The translations under genes were made by a program, and so were the position numbers. The notes beneath the pieces were generated by a model. It made no database searches, was not told the DNA's origin, and saw only the letters and a program-made list of their open reading frames with translations. 14,476 nt of DNA from VGWB01 sp964480945 (lineage in GTDB: Bacteria > Bacteroidota > Ignavibacteria > UBA10030): positions 1 to 14,476 of the forward strand of contig CAYZRX010000086.1 of the NCBI GenBank assembly GCA_964480945.1, read 5' to 3'. This document shows positions 13,754 through 14,476 of this stretch, in pieces. Position 1 is the stretch's first letter, and each line of letters opens with the position of its first letter.

Positions 13754-14100
13754 AACGCCGAACTCTTGCGGCTGCCCACTCTTCCTCTCCTCTCCGCGCA
13801 TCCGCGCCGTTGCTGAAGCTCACCAGCCCCTCCGTCCCCAATCGACCGGTCGCCGGTGCTTGGCAGAGGCAAATCGCACCGAGGGAATCTGCAGATGGTA
13901 AGATCGGAATTCACGAGGGTTCGAAACATCCGAGGGGGGTGGGCAGAATATCAGCGCTGCGAGAGTCAAGGCCTAGCGTCAACGAGCTTTGAGGCGTTCT
14001 CAACGCTGAAGGATCGGTCGACGTTGATTTCTCGGAACGGCATCGCGAGGATGTAGGTTGTAACAATCGCTGATCGTCTCTGGCCTCGATAAGCCCCGAT

Positions 14101-14119
14101 TTTTGAAAGCCTTTCAAAA
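14101..14119. promoter_or_regulatory. Perfect 19-bp palindrome, possible operator
   Basis: TTTTGAAAGCCTTTCAAAA has 9-bp arms around a single central base. Its symmetry and length suit a dimeric DNA-binding regulator; as RNA it could form an 8-bp stem with a 3-base loop. It lies about 55-70 bp downstream of the predicted psd transcription start. Confidence 0.45.
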
Positions 14120-14137
14120 CCGAAGCGGAGGTCGTAA

Positions 14138-14165
14138 AGGTGTCTGAAAACCCAGGTCGACACCT
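14138..14165. repeat. Inverted repeat AGGTGTC / GACACCT
   Basis: Seven-base arms at 14138-14144 and 14159-14165 enclose a 14-base loop. In the minus-strand transcript this would be the first hairpin of the psd leader, only about 8 bases from the predicted start site. Confidence 0.4.
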
Positions 14166-14179
14166 AAGAATACGCGAAA

Positions 14180-14208
14180 AGTATACCGAAAAATGGTCCG
14201 AAAGTCAA
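14180..14208 (-). promoter_or_regulatory. Sigma-70 promoter reading towards psd
   Basis: On the minus strand TTGACT (14208-14203), a 17-bp spacer and TATACT (14185-14180) form a near-consensus promoter. The predicted start is near 14173, with no other promoter of this quality before psd, so it probably drives the psd-pssA-purS-purQ-tatA series. Confidence 0.75.
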
Positions 14209-14229
14209 GGTAACCGATTTCGCCGTCGT

Positions 14230-14275
14230 GTTCTGCCTTGAATGAGTTCACGATTTAGCAGAACGCTGATTCTGC
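14230..14275. repeat. Competing inverted repeats between the psd promoter and the tRNA
   Basis: GCAGAAC (14258-14264) can pair upstream with GTTCTGC (14230-14236, 21-base loop), while its first six bases can pair downstream with TTCTGC (14270-14275, 6-base loop). The two hairpins exclude each other. The stretch 14209-14446 has no convincing gene. Confidence 0.35.
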
Positions 14276-14404
14276 GGCGCATACGTTGCCGCGGCTTCTC
14301 TCGGAGATGCGTGCAGGATCGCTACGATAATCGCCACGAAGTAGCGGTGCCGGATGTCGCGTATCCCGGCGGCGAGCATTCGGCATCGGATGAGAAAATT
14401 GTGG

Positions 14405-14434
14405 TTGGAAAAAGAGAGTTTTTTTCCATAGATT
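14405..14434 (+). promoter_or_regulatory. Possible tRNA promoter
   Basis: TTGGAA (14405-14410), an 18-bp spacer and TAGATT (14429-14434) lie just before the tRNA, giving a start near 14441 and a short leader. The match is moderate; position supports it. Confidence 0.4.
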
Positions 14435-14446
14435 ACAGAGAGCATT

Positions 14447-14476
14447 TGCCCCGTGGTGTAATTGGCAACACGTCTG
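14447..14476 (+). tRNA. 5' part of a tRNA, probably tRNA-Gln
   Basis: The last 30 bases fit the start of a tRNA: a 7-base acceptor strand TGCCCCG (14447-14453), U8 (14454), G9, the D stem GTGT (14456-14459) pairing with ACAC (14468-14471), a D loop AATTGGCA with the conserved GG, G26, and then the first strand of the anticodon stem, TCTG. The anticodon is outside the window. A U at position 1 and the TGGTGTAATTGGCAACACGTCTG pattern are typical of bacterial tRNA-Gln, so the identity is inferred from resemblance only. Confidence 0.8.

Larger units (their letters stand above)
13802..14172 (-). other. Long untranslated leader region upstream of psd
   Basis: No convincing coding sequence is seen on either strand. 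A short minus-strand reading frame begins at 14163, ten bases after the predicted transcription start, but its translation lacks family features. Given the promoter at 14208-14180, this region would be transcribed as a 370-420-nt leader of psd. I checked for tmRNA, RNase P RNA, 6S and 4.5S hallmarks and recognise none. It contains a 19-bp palindrome and a 7-bp inverted repeat near its 5' end. Confidence 0.45.

Noticed and set aside
13966..14163. Possible 65-residue leader peptide starting just after the psd transcription start
   Set aside because: The ATG is about 10 bases from the predicted transcript start with no Shine-Dalgarno and no recognisable motif. Kept only as part of the leader description.
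14248..14445. Small minus-strand open frame (65 codons) just before the tRNA
   Set aside because: It overlaps the probable tRNA promoter, has no visible ribosome binding site, and the sequence shows no family or coding bias that I can support.

Overview
The window is about 14.5 kb of bacterial chromosome at roughly 57% GC. It carries mostly core metabolic genes, tightly packed, with no phage, insertion-sequence transposase or CRISPR array visible. The gene set suggests a member of the Bacteroidota/Chlorobiota (FCB) assemblage, for example an Ignavibacteria-like lineage: a short-type phosphatidylserine decarboxylase next to pssA, separate purS and purQ, a DUF1343/NamZ-type protein, and an EF-P with an HRTPGN tip loop. 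This assignment is inference. The two best promoters are ordinary sigma-70 type (TTGACA-17-TATAAT and TTGACT-17-TATACT), not the TAnnTTTG type of classical Bacteroidota.

Left part (minus strand): the first codons of accB (biotin carboxyl carrier protein) lie downstream of efp (elongation factor P), which is driven by a perfect sigma-70 consensus promoter. After a ~300-bp divergent spacer comes a plus-strand transsulfuration pair: cystathionine beta-synthase (1062-2447) and a cystathionine gamma-synthase/lyase (3057-4196). Together they interconvert homocysteine and cysteine through cystathionine. The pair is split by a ~600-bp cassette: a GxxExxY (PD-(D/E)XK-like) gene flanked by two inverted arrays of a degenerate 10-bp unit. 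This is the most unusual structure in the window and looks like a small candidate mobile or selfish element.

From 4250 to 13753 all genes lie on the minus strand. In transcription order they are psd, pssA (phosphatidylethanolamine synthesis), purS, purQ (FGAM synthase subunits), tatA (protein export), gatA (Glu-tRNA amidotransferase), sucD (succinyl-CoA ligase alpha), a HerA-like ATPase, ndk, a Nudix hydrolase and a secreted NamZ-like protein. psd to gatA or beyond could be one long transcript from the promoter at 14208-14180, which would have a ~370-420-nt untranslated leader. purQ and tatA overlap by ATGA. purS and purQ are separated by a second repeat structure: 8-bp and 15-bp short-period arrays around two back-to-back perfect hairpins.

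The right end (13802-14446) has no convincing gene. It holds the psd promoter, several inverted repeats and probably the promoter of a tRNA, very likely tRNA-Gln, whose first 30 nt close the window.
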